A DNA stretch of 64,000 bases from Serpens gallinarum (GTDB taxonomy: Bacteria > Pseudomonadota > Gammaproteobacteria > Pseudomonadales > Pseudomonadaceae), in contig NZ_JACSQG010000003.1 in the NCBI RefSeq assembly GCF_014836765.1, positions 186,001 through 250,000 of the forward strand. Direction: 5' to 3'. This document shows positions 38,735-47,382 of this stretch, piece after piece; position 1 is the stretch's first letter, and each line of letters starts with the position of its first letter. The notes under the pieces are model-generated. The model was not told the origin of the DNA. It was given only the letters and a program-made list of their open reading frames with translations, and ran no database searches. A program made the translations under genes and the position numbers.

Positions 38735-39490
38735 ATGATCGACGTGCATGGACTGAGCAAGAGCTTCAAGGGGCAGCAGGTACTCAAGGGCATCGACCTT
38801 AAGGTGGCGGCTGGTGAGGTGATCGCGATCATTGGCCCCAGTGGCTCGGGCAAGACGACGCTGCTGCGCTGCCTGAATCTGCTGGAAGTACCCGATGGCG
38901 GCAGTATTCGGGTAGGAAGCATTCAGATCGATGCCAACCGACCTCTCCACCGTCAGAAAGAACGGATCCGCACGCTGCGCCAGCATGTCGGTTTCGTCTT
39001 TCAGAACTTCAACCTGTTCCCGCACCGCACCGCGCTGGAAAACATCATGGAAGGCCCGCTGGTCGTCAAGAAAGAACCACGCAGCAGCGTTCTTGAACGC
39101 GCCCGTCAGTTGTTGGCAAAAGTCGGCCTGGCGGGCAAGGAAGACGCCTACCCGAGGAGCCTTTCCGGTGGGCAGCAGCAGCGCGTCGCTATCGCCCGTG
39201 CGCTGGCCATGCAACCCGATGTGATTCTGTTCGATGAGCCCACCTCAGCGCTGGACCCGGAACTGGTCGGCGAAGTGCTGGCGACCATTCGCGACCTGGC
39301 TGCTGAAAAACGCACCATGGTGATCGTCACCCATGAGATGAACTTTGCCCGCGACGTGGCCAACCGGGTGATCTTCATCGACCAGGGTGTCATCGTCGAG
39401 CAAGGCGAAGCCAAAGCCCTGTTCGCCTCTCCGCAGCACGCACGCACCCGCCAATTCTTGCACAAGTTCCTCGGCGATTCTTCGCACTGA
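38735..39490 (+). CDS. tcyN: cystine ABC transporter ATP-binding protein
   Basis: A 251-residue ABC ATPase. Walker A is GPSGSGKT (34-41), Q-loop [11 protein letters not shown], signature LSGGQQQR, Walker B VILFDEP and switch VTHE. It powers the TcyJL system from the cytoplasmic face. No terminator is obvious after it; the next 217 bases are non-coding and precede the PIG-L gene. Confidence 0.93.
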   Translation: MIDVHGLSKSFKGQQVLKGIDLKVAAGEVIAIIGPSGSGKTTLLRCLNLLEVPDGGSIRVGSIQIDANRPLHRQKERIRTLRQHVGFVFQNFNLFPHRTALENIMEGPLVVKKEPRSSVLERARQLLAKVGLAGKEDAYPRSLSGGQQQRVAIARALAMQPDVILFDEPTSALDPELVGEVLATIRDLAAEKRTMVIVTHEMNFARDVANRVIFIDQGVIVEQGEAKALFASPQHARTRQFLHKFLGDSSH

Positions 39491-39517
39491 CCTTTTTGAT
39501 ACCCCGCCCACAACCTT

Positions 39518-39533
39518 TGGCACCGCCTTGGCG
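39518..39533 (+). promoter_or_regulatory. weak sigma-54-like promoter upstream of the PIG-L gene
   Basis: TGGCACCGCCTTGGCG has GG and GC at the required 10-base spacing (39519-39520 and 39531-39532), but the -12 box is TGGC instead of TTGC. It is about 175 bases before the ATG. Tentative. Confidence 0.3.
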
Positions 39534-39707
39534 TGCATTGAACTTCATTCAGCACCCAATGCCTGAACATTGTGTCGATTTCATTGTGCAGCCTGGGTTA
39601 AGGAAAACCCTGTTCTGCCGTTAAGTAAAGGATGGCTGAAGCACAGTTTCATTACGCGGTGCGTCACACGCCATTCTCAAAAACTGCTTGCATGAGGCCG
39701 TAGGGAT

Positions 39708-40442
39708 ATGGACGCGAAGACTGCCAGTGAGATGCAACCCCGGCTGGGCGGCCCATGCCGTCAACTTGCCCTGATTGAAGACGTTAATATCGATGCACTG
39801 GTGCCCCCCGGCCGACGCGCAGTGATCCTAGCGGCTCACCCAGGCGATGAAGTGCTGGCCTGCGGCGGGCTTTTGCAGCTTCTCAGCCATCGCGGTCATG
39901 CCTTGCAGCTGATTTCCATCACCGATGGCCAGGCTGCGCCAAGCAGGCAGTCCTCGCCTGAAGGACACAGCGTGGCCTGTGCAATGGAAAGCACGGACTC
40001 GTTACGCCGTCTTGGCATTCCGCTGGTCCAGTTGAAAACCATACGCGGCCGTTTTCAGGCCGGCGACATCGAAAACCAAGAAAACGCCCTGCTGGATTTC
40101 CTGATGCGCCACCTGCGCCCCAATGATGTGGTGTTCTCACCCTGGCGTAGCGACGGAAGCGCAGACCATGAAGCGGTTGGCCGGGTCGCACAAAGCTGTA
40201 CGGTGTTGCTCGGCGCCCAGCAAGTGGAAATGCCGCTCAACGCATGGCGCGGCACGTCAGTGGATGATCCGCGTATTCCCTGGTGGCGGGCCCGCAAGCT
40301 GGCACTCGACATTACGGCCTTGGCGCGCAAACGGCATGCCATGAATTCCCAGGCCAGTCATTGTCTGGCCCCCAAGACCGTCGACCGCAACACCAATGAA
40401 CGCGAGCAGTTACAGCTGCATTGGGAGCTATTCTTCGTCTGA
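39708..40442 (+). CDS. PIG-L family deacetylase
   Basis: A 244-residue zinc-dependent N-acetyl-sugar deacetylase-like protein. The metal motif is AAHPGDE with His44, Asp47 and Glu48; the usual form is AHPDDE, so one Asp is replaced by Gly. The third metal ligand is probably His153 in SADHEAVG. It stands alone with no glycosyltransferase or cell-surface gene beside it, so the substrate is unknown. The 217 bases before it carry a weak sigma-54-like site. Confidence 0.82.
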   Translation: MDAKTASEMQPRLGGPCRQLALIEDVNIDALVPPGRRAVILAAHPGDEVLACGGLLQLLSHRGHALQLISITDGQAAPSRQSSPEGHSVACAMESTDSLRRLGIPLVQLKTIRGRFQAGDIENQENALLDFLMRHLRPNDVVFSPWRSDGSADHEAVGRVAQSCTVLLGAQQVEMPLNAWRGTSVDDPRIPWWRARKLALDITALARKRHAMNSQASHCLAPKTVDRNTNEREQLQLHWELFFV

Positions 40443-40447
40443 GCTTT

Positions 40448-40474
40448 TGCCTGCGCCAGGCAGTCTTTCCTTTT
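40448..40474 (+). terminator. probable terminator after the PIG-L gene
   Basis: TGCCTG pairs with CAGGCA (40448-40462) around a CGC loop, followed by a pyrimidine tract (GTCTTTCCTTTT). It lies a few bases after the stop. Confidence 0.5.
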
Positions 40475-40620
40475 CGCTTTCCCTTCTTACGTAGTGCGAT
40501 CGTGGCTAACCCGCCTGGGGATCGAGCATGGTTGTCTTATTGCCATCTTCGCCAGGTGCCTCACCGACGATCAAACGCTAAACTGCGCGCCTTTTTAGAT
40601 GCCGCCTTATGGAGAACACT

Positions 40621-41019
40621 ATGAAACAGCCATTGGATACTGGAATAACCCCCAGCGCCGAAAGCCTGAAGGGGCAAACGGGCATGGCCCGCATTCTGAA
40701 AGCGACGGGTTACTCGATGGCCGGACTCAAGGCAGCGTTCACCGGCGAAGCAGCATTTCGACAATTGATCATGCTCAACCTGATTCTGATCCCCGTGGCC
40801 TTCTACCTGGACGTCAGCAAGGCAGAACGGGCGATATTGATCGCTGTGGTGTTTCTTGGCCTGATCGTGGAGATTCTCAATTCGGCCATCGAGGCGACAG
40901 TGGACCGTGTGTCCCTGGATATCCACCCGCTGGCCAAGCGCGCCAAGGACATGGGCAGCGGCGCGCAGTTTCTATCATTGTCGCTGATCGCGTTGATCTG
41001 GGCGGTCGTTCTGTTCTGA
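40621..41019 (+). CDS. dgkA: diacylglycerol kinase
   Basis: A 132-residue inner-membrane enzyme phosphorylating diacylglycerol to phosphatidate, recycling lipid from membrane-derived oligosaccharide synthesis. It has three helices and the family site: Glu43 (GEAAFRQL), Glu84-Asn87-Glu91 (VEILNSAIEATVDR) and Lys109-Asp110 (AKDMGSGAQF). The ATG at 40621 is preferred over 40609 because GGAG within the first in-frame codons serves it as ribosome site. It is followed 114 bases later by a small gene. Confidence 0.94.
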   Translation: MKQPLDTGITPSAESLKGQTGMARILKATGYSMAGLKAAFTGEAAFRQLIMLNLILIPVAFYLDVSKAERAILIAVVFLGLIVEILNSAIEATVDRVSLDIHPLAKRAKDMGSGAQFLSLSLIALIWAVVLF

Positions 41020-41133
41020 TTGACGCTCGTGTCGTTTATCCCCGCGATCACCACTGATCAACACTCCCGGAACTTCCTCACACTGACTCTCTCCATTGTG
41101 ATGGAGACCGCCCCAACCTGCCGGGAGATGATC

Positions 41134-41292
41134 ATGACTATCCATCCCGATATTCCCCAGCCGGACCCCATCGTCTATGACACGCCCAGTGACTATGGGC
41201 ATTCGCCCAGCCATGAACCCATGGATGAAAGCCATCCCTGCGAACCCGGCAGCGGCAAGGTCAAGCCCAGTGAGGAACCGCTGAATTCCTGA
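41134..41292 (+). CDS. 52-residue Pro/Asp/Glu-rich hypothetical protein
   Basis: A small hydrophilic protein beginning MTIHPDIPQPDPIVYDTPSD and ending KPSEEPLNS. It is low in hydrophobic residues and probably disordered; no family is recognised. CGGGAGA lies just upstream of the ATG, which is convincing for such a short gene. The ATG at 41103 with the same ribosome-site logic is out of frame or less suitable. The next 317 bases hold the sigma-54 promoter of the TRAP binding-protein gene. Confidence 0.65.
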   Translation: MTIHPDIPQPDPIVYDTPSDYGHSPSHEPMDESHPCEPGSGKVKPSEEPLNS

Positions 41293-41609
41293 TTCCACGA
41301 TCGCTTGATTGACTCTTTGTGATCGTGCGCACCCGCAAGGTGGGCCGTGATAGGTGCTCAACTTGTCGCTTGGGCATGCCTATTATTAGTCCTGCGATTC
41401 AGAAATCGTACCCATAGTGTGACCATCTCGGCCTACCTCACAGGCCCCCGCAGCCAGCCACGGCTACAACCACCTGTCTTCATTCATTTGTTGTAAAACA
41501 GCCGAGAATGGGCGGCACCTTGTGTTGTGCACGATTGCCGGCACAAGACTTGCAGTAATGTTTTGGTTACGTCTTCGTGCTAAAGGTTCTATTTATAAAA
41601 AGGGAACTC
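41293..41609. other. 317-base intergenic region with a sigma-54 promoter
   Basis: No gene is seen. It contains the sigma-54 element at 41540-41553 and about 240 bases upstream of it that could hold enhancer sites for an activator. No obvious activator palindrome was recognised. Confidence 0.6.
41540..41553 (+). promoter_or_regulatory. sigma-54 (RpoN) promoter of the TRAP binding-protein gene
   Basis: GGCACAAGACTTGC has the exact -24 GG and -12 GC spacing (10 bases) and both consensus boxes GGCAC and TTGC. Transcription would start near 41565, about 45 bases before the ATG at 41610. This agrees with RpoN/DctD-type control of C4-dicarboxylate TRAP systems in pseudomonads. Confidence 0.75.
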
Positions 41610-42605
41610 ATGAATAAAAGTGGCCTTTCCATAAGTCTTTGCCTAGCAGCAGCACTGCTCAGCGCCTGCGCGCTAGCCGAGCCCATCACCATCAAGTTCG
41701 CCCATGTGGTGACCGATAGTACGCCCAAGGGTCAAGGCGCGAGACTGTTCAAGGAGCTGGTGGAACAACGTCTCGGCGATCAAGTGCGCGTCGAGGTATA
41801 CGCCAACTCCAGCCTCTACGGCGATGCTGACGAAATGGAGGCGTTACGCGAGAACAGGGTGCAGCTGCTCGCCCCTTCGTTGGCCAAGTTCGAGACCTAT
41901 ACACCGCAACTGCAGGTGTTTGACCTGCCTTTCCTGTTCGATGACCTGGCGGCGGTCGACCGTTTTCAACGTCGCGCCAAGGGGCGTCAGCTACTGCAAT
42001 CAATGGCTGATCACAATATCGTCGGACTGGCTTATTGGCACAACGGCATGAAACAGCTCTCGGCCATCCGTGCGTTACGCACGCCCCAGGATGCAAGAGA
42101 CTTAAATTTCCGCATTCAACATTCCGCCGTATTGGAAGCACAGTTTCAGCAGCTCGGCGCAAAAACTTCCAAACTACCGTTTTCCAGCGTGTATACCGCC
42201 CTCAAGAGCGGTCAGGTACAAGGGGCGGAAAATCCCTGGTCGAATATCTACAGCCAGAAATTCCATGAAGTGCAGCCCTACATCATCGAAACCAACCACG
42301 GCGTGCTGGACTACATGCTGGTGAGCAACTCCCGCTTCTGGTATTCAATTCCTCATCACATCCGCGTCGAACTGGAAGGGATCATCGATGAGGTGACCTA
42401 TGCCGTGAACCAGCAGGCTGCTGAGCTCAACATCGGCTATCGCCAGAAAATCCAGCATTCCGGCTACAGCCAGGTACTGCAACTTAGCAGCGCCGAACGG
42501 CAAGCCTGGCGCGAGGCAATGGAGCCCGTCTGGCGTCACTTCGAGACCCAGATCGGCACGGACATCATCAAGGCCGCTCGCGCGGCCAATCGCAAGCCGC
42601 AATAA
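41610..42605 (+). CDS. dctP: TRAP-type dicarboxylate substrate-binding protein (orphan DctP)
   Basis: A 331-residue extracytoplasmic TRAP binding protein. Residues 1-23 are the export signal; LLSAC (16-20) is also a possible lipobox, so it may be a lipoprotein rather than cut after ALA. Family blocks are FAHVVTDSTPKGQGARLFKE, FDLPFLFDD and NFRIQHSAVLEAQFQQLGAK; the Arg in FRIQ normally binds the substrate carboxylate. AGGGA at 41601-41605 is the ribosome site. The DctQ and DctM membrane genes that normally follow are absent, so it is an orphan or uses a distant membrane pair. The sigma-54 promoter upstream fits DctBD control. Confidence 0.87.
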   Translation: MNKSGLSISLCLAAALLSACALAEPITIKFAHVVTDSTPKGQGARLFKELVEQRLGDQVRVEVYANSSLYGDADEMEALRENRVQLLAPSLAKFETYTPQLQVFDLPFLFDDLAAVDRFQRRAKGRQLLQSMADHNIVGLAYWHNGMKQLSAIRALRTPQDARDLNFRIQHSAVLEAQFQQLGAKTSKLPFSSVYTALKSGQVQGAENPWSNIYSQKFHEVQPYIIETNHGVLDYMLVSNSRFWYSIPHHIRVELEGIIDEVTYAVNQQAAELNIGYRQKIQHSGYSQVLQLSSAERQAWREAMEPVWRHFETQIGTDIIKAARAANRKPQ

Positions 42606-42687
42606 GCCACAGCCTGGCATGGAAGCCGGGCCGCAGGGCTGAGCCATCACTGCCCCCATTCATTCTCATCCCGCAGGCGGAGCGGAA

Positions 42688-44166
42688 CTATTCGTCTTGC
42701 GCCAGGTTGCGACTCTCCCAACCACCTCCCAGCGCAGCAATCAAACGCACGCTGGCGCTGAGCCGACTTCCCAAAAGTGTCAGGTTGTTGCGCTCATTGT
42801 TGAGTGCGCTGGCCTGAACATTGACCACACTGTTGAAATCCACCGTACCGGCGCGGTACTGGTTCTCGATCAGACGCAGGGATTCGCGGGCAGCCTCCAT
42901 CGCTTGCTGCTGCAATGCTTGCTCGGTTTCCAGCACGCGCAATTGCACCAGCGCATCTTCCACCTCACGAAATGCATCCAGCACCGTTTGCCGATACTGC
43001 GCAACGGTCTGTTCCCAGGCCGCTTCGCTGCGCTCAAGCTCGGCACGCCGCGAGCCTCCATCGAAAATCTGTGCCGCCAATGCCGGTCCCAGCGACCAAT
43101 ACCGATTCGGCAGACTGATCCAGTCGGCGAAACTGCTGCTGCGATAGCCACCGCTGGCCGACAGGCTCAAGTCCGGAAACCAGGCGCCTTTCGCCACGCC
43201 AATCTGCGCATTGGCGGCGATCACGCCGCGCTCAGCTGAAGCAATGTCGGGTCGTCGTTCCAGCAAGTGCGAAGGCAGCGCTGGAGGAATCACCGGCAAT
43301 GGCGGAATCTGTTCGCTGGGAGTAATGGCGAACCCGGCGGGTGGCGCACCGGTGAGCACAGCCATGGCGTGCTCCAACTGGGCGCGCTGCCACTCCAGGT
43401 CCACGGCTTGGGCCTGGGTGCTTCTCAGCTGGGTCAGCGCCTGGGTCACGTCGGATTTGGGCACGATGCCCGCGCGGTACTGGTTTTCGGTCAGGCGCAG
43501 CGAACGCTGGTAAGCATCGACCGTGGCGTCGAGTAGCCGCTTCTGCTCATCGAGCACACGCAGTTGCAGGTAGTTCTGCACCAGCTCCGCCTGCAAACTG
43601 AGCTGCGCCGCCGCCAGGTCCGCCTGGCTGGCTTCGGCGCTGGCGCGGCTGGCTTCCAGCCCCCGGCGCAGGCGACCCCAGACATCCAGCTCCCAGCTCA
43701 GCCCGAGGTTGGCATCGAAAACCTCCCCGGGGCCCGCTCTGAGCTGCGTATCGCTAAGTTGCGTGCTGCGGCTGCCAGAGGACGCGCGGCTCACGCCAAC
43801 CCCGGCGGACAGGATGGGAAAGAACGCCGCCCGCGCGCCGCGCACCAACGCTCGCGCCTGACGGTACTGGGCTTCAGCCACAGCCAGGTTCTGGTTAGAC
43901 ACATTCAGCTGGGATACCAGCGCATTGAGTTGAGGATCGCCATAAAGCTCCCACCAGGCACCCCGCTCCAATGCGTCGCTGGGTGCGGCGGGCTTCCAAC
44001 CTTCGGCCTGACGAAAGTGCGCAGGCGTTTCCACTTCGGGACGCTGATAATCCGGGCCGATGGCGCAGCCTGTTAGCAGGGCAACAATGACAAACAAGGG
44101 GCTCAGGGCAAATGCGTTCATAACACCCGATTCAGTTTTAGGGGCTCGGCGAAAGGAAAGTTTCAT
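42688..44166 (-). CDS. opmB: outer-membrane efflux lipoprotein OpmB
   Basis: The outer-membrane channel of the MuxABC system. The protein has 492 residues from ATG 44166; Cys34 in LLTGC is the lipobox, or Cys19 if translation begins at 44121. OprM/TolC-family blocks are CAIGPDYQRPEVETP, LSWELDVWGRLRRGLEASRA and QNYLQLRVLDEQKRLLD. The start overlaps the muxC stop by ATGA, so it is translated with the pump. The gene order matches P. aeruginosa muxABC-opmB. Confidence 0.9.
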   Translation of the reverse strand: MKLSFRRAPKTESGVMNAFALSPLFVIVALLTGCAIGPDYQRPEVETPAHFRQAEGWKPAAPSDALERGAWWELYGDPQLNALVSQLNVSNQNLAVAEAQYRQARALVRGARAAFFPILSAGVGVSRASSGSRSTQLSDTQLRAGPGEVFDANLGLSWELDVWGRLRRGLEASRASAEASQADLAAAQLSLQAELVQNYLQLRVLDEQKRLLDATVDAYQRSLRLTENQYRAGIVPKSDVTQALTQLRSTQAQAVDLEWQRAQLEHAMAVLTGAPPAGFAITPSEQIPPLPVIPPALPSHLLERRPDIASAERGVIAANAQIGVAKGAWFPDLSLSASGGYRSSSFADWISLPNRYWSLGPALAAQIFDGGSRRAELERSEAAWEQTVAQYRQTVLDAFREVEDALVQLRVLETEQALQQQAMEAARESLRLIENQYRAGTVDFNSVVNVQASALNNERNNLTLLGSRLSASVRLIAALGGGWESRNLAQDE

Positions 44167-47100
44167 AACAGCCGCTCCAGTGCCGCATCACTGCGCGCAC
44201 CCCGCCGACGGTTGAAGCGGTGGCGCAGGCGATCAAAGAACAGATAAACCACCGGCGTGCTGTACAAGGTCAGCACTTGGCTGAGCAACAGACCGCCAAC
44301 AATGGCCAGGCCCAGTGGCTGGCGCATTTCCGCGCCTTCGGCCATGCCCAGCAGCAGCGGCAAGGCGCCGAGGATCGCGGCCAGTGTAGTCATCAGGATG
44401 GGGCGAAAACGCTGCAGGCAGGCGCGGCGGATCGAGTCCTCGGGACTCAGGCCTTCCGTGCGCTCCAGCTCCAGCGCCAGATCGATCATCAAGATGGCGT
44501 TTTTCTTGACCACGCCAATCAAGAGGAACAATCCGAGCAGCGAGATAAGGCTGAACTGCCCGCCCGTCAACTGGATGGCCAGCAAGGCACCAACACCGGC
44601 CGAGGGCAGCGTTGAGAGGATGGTCAGCGGATGGATATAGCTCTCGTAGAGTACGCCGAGCACGATATACACCACCAGCAGCGCGCCAAGAATCATCAGC
44701 GGCTGAGCCTCCTGGGTCTGCTGCATGGCGCCGGCCGTACCACCCAGCAGGCCTTGCACCTCGGTTGGCAGGCCAACCCGCGCCACCGCTTGTTGAATCG
44801 CCAGGTTGGCTTCATCGGCGCTGTAGCCCGGCGCGATGGAGTAGCCGATGCTTTCCGCGGCAAACTGCCCGCGGTGGTGCACCCGGTCCTCTTCCAGGCT
44901 GCGTTCCCAGCGGGCCAGCATGGACAGCGGGACCCGTGCGCCCTCGGCAGTAATCAGCTGGACCTGATCCAGCGCCTCGGGGTACTGGGCATAACGCGGG
45001 TCGATCTCCATCACCACGCTGTACTGGTTGAGGCTGTCGTAGATGGTGGAAATCTGCCGCTGGCTGAAGGCGTTATTGAGCACCCCGGTGATCATCGCCA
45101 TGTCCACGCCGAGGCGCTTGGCGATTTCGCGGTCGATCACCAGGCTGATCTGCTGGGCACCCTCGCCTTCGCTGGCGTCGATGTCGGTGAGCTGCGGCAG
45201 CGCCCGCAATGCGTCGCGCACCCTGGGCAGCCAGGTGCGCAGATCGTCAAGATCGCCAGCCAGCAGGGTGTATTCGTTGTCTGTGGCGCGGCCCTGACGG
45301 CCGCCGAATTGCAGGTCCTGATCGACCATCAGGAAGATCCGCCCGCCGGGAATCTTCGGCAGGCTGTTACGCAGCCGATCGACCACCTGCTGGGCACCGA
45401 TGCGCCGTTCGGCAATGGGCTTGAGGCGCACGATCATGAACGCGTTATTGATCCCGCCACTGCCGCCGATGAAGCCGGCCACGCTTTCCACCGCCGGATC
45501 GGTCAGCAGTGCCTGGCGGTAGCGTTCCATCTTCGGCTGCATGACCTGGAACGACAGGCCATCATCGCCACGGATAAAGCCGACCAGTTGGCCGGTGTCC
45601 TGCTGCGGCATGAAGGTCTTGGGCACGTCGATGTACAGGTAAACGTTCAACGCAATGGTCGCCAGTAAACCAACCAGCATCAGTCGGGCATGGGCCAGCG
45701 CCCAATCCAGGCTTCGCGCGTAACCACTCAGTACCCGTGCCTGCAGCCGTTGGCCAAAGCGCGCCAAAGCGCCGGGCTCGTTCGCTTCGGCGGGTTTCAG
45801 CCAGCGCGCGCAGAGCATCGGCGTCAGGCTCAGCGACACCACCAGGGAAATCAGGATAGCCACGGCCAGGGTAATCGAGAACTCGCGGAACAGTCGCTCA
45901 ACGATGCCACCCATGAAGAGGATGGACAGGAAGACCGCCACTAGCGAAGCGTTCATCGCCAGCAGCGTGAAACCCACCTCCTGCGCGCCCTTGAGTGCTG
46001 CCGTCAGGGGCTTTTCGCCGTTCTCGATATGCCGAGAAATATTCTCAAGTACCACGATAGCATCGTCCACCACCAGTCCCGTCGCGACGATCAACGCCAT
46101 CAGCGACAGGTTGTTCAGCGAGAAACCCAGCAGGTACATGGCGGCGAAACTGCCGACCAGCGACACCGGCACCGCCAGCGCCGGAATCAGCGCCGCCCGC
46201 CAACGGCCCAGAAACGCGAACACCACCAAAATCACCAGCGCCACGGCAATCAGCAGCGTGCGTTCAGCTTCGTGCAGGGTGGCGCGGATCACCGAGGAGC
46301 GCTCCATGGCAACCTCCAGCTCCACGCTGGCGGGTATGACCTCGCGCAACGCTGGCAGCAACCCGTTGATCGCGCCGATGGTTTCCAGGATGTTGGCGCC
46401 GGCCTGGCGATTGACCACCACCAGCACCGCCTCCTGGTCGTTGTAGAAGCCGCTGTTGTAGCGATCCTCCACCCCATCGCTGACCCGAGCCACATCGCCC
46501 AGCCGCAAGGCGGCGCCGTCCTGGTAACGAATCACCAGCGAGCGGTAGTCGGCGGCCTTGTCGAGCTGATCGTTGGCTTGAACCTGCCAGTGCCGGTCAT
46601 CATCCGAAACCGCACCCTTGGGTCGCTGGGCATTGGCGGCACTGATGGTCTGGCGCACTTCGTCCAGGGCTACGCCGTACTGGTCGAGCAGCCGTGGCTG
46701 CAATTCGACGCGCACCGCGGGCAGCGAGCTGCCGCCCACCTGCACCTCGCCCACGCCGGCCACCTGGGACAACTTCTGACCGATGATCGATGAAGCGACA
46801 TCGTAGAGCTCGCCCTTGCCAAGCATATTGGAGGTCAGCGACAGCACCATGATCGGCGCCTGGGACGGATTGATCTTGCGGTAGGTGGGCATGCTGCGCA
46901 TGCCGCTGGGCAGCAGGTTGCGCGAGGCGTTGATGGCAGCCTGCACCTCGCGGGCGGCAGCGTCGATGTCGCGGTCCAGATCGAAAAGGATCGTGATGCG
47001 CGTGTTGCCCTGGCTGCTGCGGCTGGTCATCTCGCTGATCCCGGCGATGCCGCCCAGCGAGCGTTCCAGCGGCGTGGCCACGGTGGCGGCCATGATCTGC

Positions 47101-47267
47101 GGACTGGCGCCGGGCAGGTTGGCCTGCACAGTGATCGCCGGAAAATCCATCTGCGGCAGCGGCGAGACCGGCAACAACCCGAAGCTCAACGCACCGACCA
47201 GCAGGATCGCCACACTGAGCAACAGCGTGGCAACCGGGCGGACGATGAAGGGCGCTGACAAATTCAT
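44163..47267 (-). CDS. muxC: RND efflux transporter MuxC
   Basis: One of two paired RND pumps of the MuxABC-OpmB system, in the inner membrane. The 1034 residues are of normal length, opening MNLSAPFIVRPVATLLLSVA. The proton-relay Asp401-Asp402 in GLVVDDAIVVLENISRH is intact. The ATG at 47267 is preferred; the frame extends upstream into the repeat region only by chance. It forms a heterotrimer with MuxB, as in MdtBC. The stop overlaps opmB. Confidence 0.94.
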   Translation of the reverse strand: MNLSAPFIVRPVATLLLSVAILLVGALSFGLLPVSPLPQMDFPAITVQANLPGASPQIMAATVATPLERSLGGIAGISEMTSRSSQGNTRITILFDLDRDIDAAAREVQAAINASRNLLPSGMRSMPTYRKINPSQAPIMVLSLTSNMLGKGELYDVASSIIGQKLSQVAGVGEVQVGGSSLPAVRVELQPRLLDQYGVALDEVRQTISAANAQRPKGAVSDDDRHWQVQANDQLDKAADYRSLVIRYQDGAALRLGDVARVSDGVEDRYNSGFYNDQEAVLVVVNRQAGANILETIGAINGLLPALREVIPASVELEVAMERSSVIRATLHEAERTLLIAVALVILVVFAFLGRWRAALIPALAVPVSLVGSFAAMYLLGFSLNNLSLMALIVATGLVVDDAIVVLENISRHIENGEKPLTAALKGAQEVGFTLLAMNASLVAVFLSILFMGGIVERLFREFSITLAVAILISLVVSLSLTPMLCARWLKPAEANEPGALARFGQRLQARVLSGYARSLDWALAHARLMLVGLLATIALNVYLYIDVPKTFMPQQDTGQLVGFIRGDDGLSFQVMQPKMERYRQALLTDPAVESVAGFIGGSGGINNAFMIVRLKPIAERRIGAQQVVDRLRNSLPKIPGGRIFLMVDQDLQFGGRQGRATDNEYTLLAGDLDDLRTWLPRVRDALRALPQLTDIDASEGEGAQQISLVIDREIAKRLGVDMAMITGVLNNAFSQRQISTIYDSLNQYSVVMEIDPRYAQYPEALDQVQLITAEGARVPLSMLARWERSLEEDRVHHRGQFAAESIGYSIAPGYSADEANLAIQQAVARVGLPTEVQGLLGGTAGAMQQTQEAQPLMILGALLVVYIVLGVLYESYIHPLTILSTLPSAGVGALLAIQLTGGQFSLISLLGLFLLIGVVKKNAILMIDLALELERTEGLSPEDSIRRACLQRFRPILMTTLAAILGALPLLLGMAEGAEMRQPLGLAIVGGLLLSQVLTLYSTPVVYLFFDRLRHRFNRRRGARSDAALERLL

Positions 47268-47279
47268 GAGCGGCAGCCA

Positions 47280-47380
47280 CAAGCGGCAAGCGGCAAGCCG
47301 CAAGACAAAAGCACCGAGGTGCAGGCGCGCGACAATCCGGCTTTCGCCCCTAGCTTGCCGCTTGAAGCTTGAAGCTTGCA
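47280..47380. repeat. repeat-rich hairpin between muxB and muxC
   Basis: CAAGCGGCAAGCGGCAAG (from 47280) on the left and AGCTTGCCGCTTGAAGCTTG (from 47352) on the right are inverted copies of short GGCAAGC/GCTTGCC/AAGCTTG units. This kind of AAGCTTG/GCGGCAAG reiterated unit is a common dispersed repeat in pseudomonad intergenic regions. Here it lies inside an operon, where it could weaken or stabilise the muxC part of the message. Confidence 0.7.
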
Positions 47381-47382
47381 GT

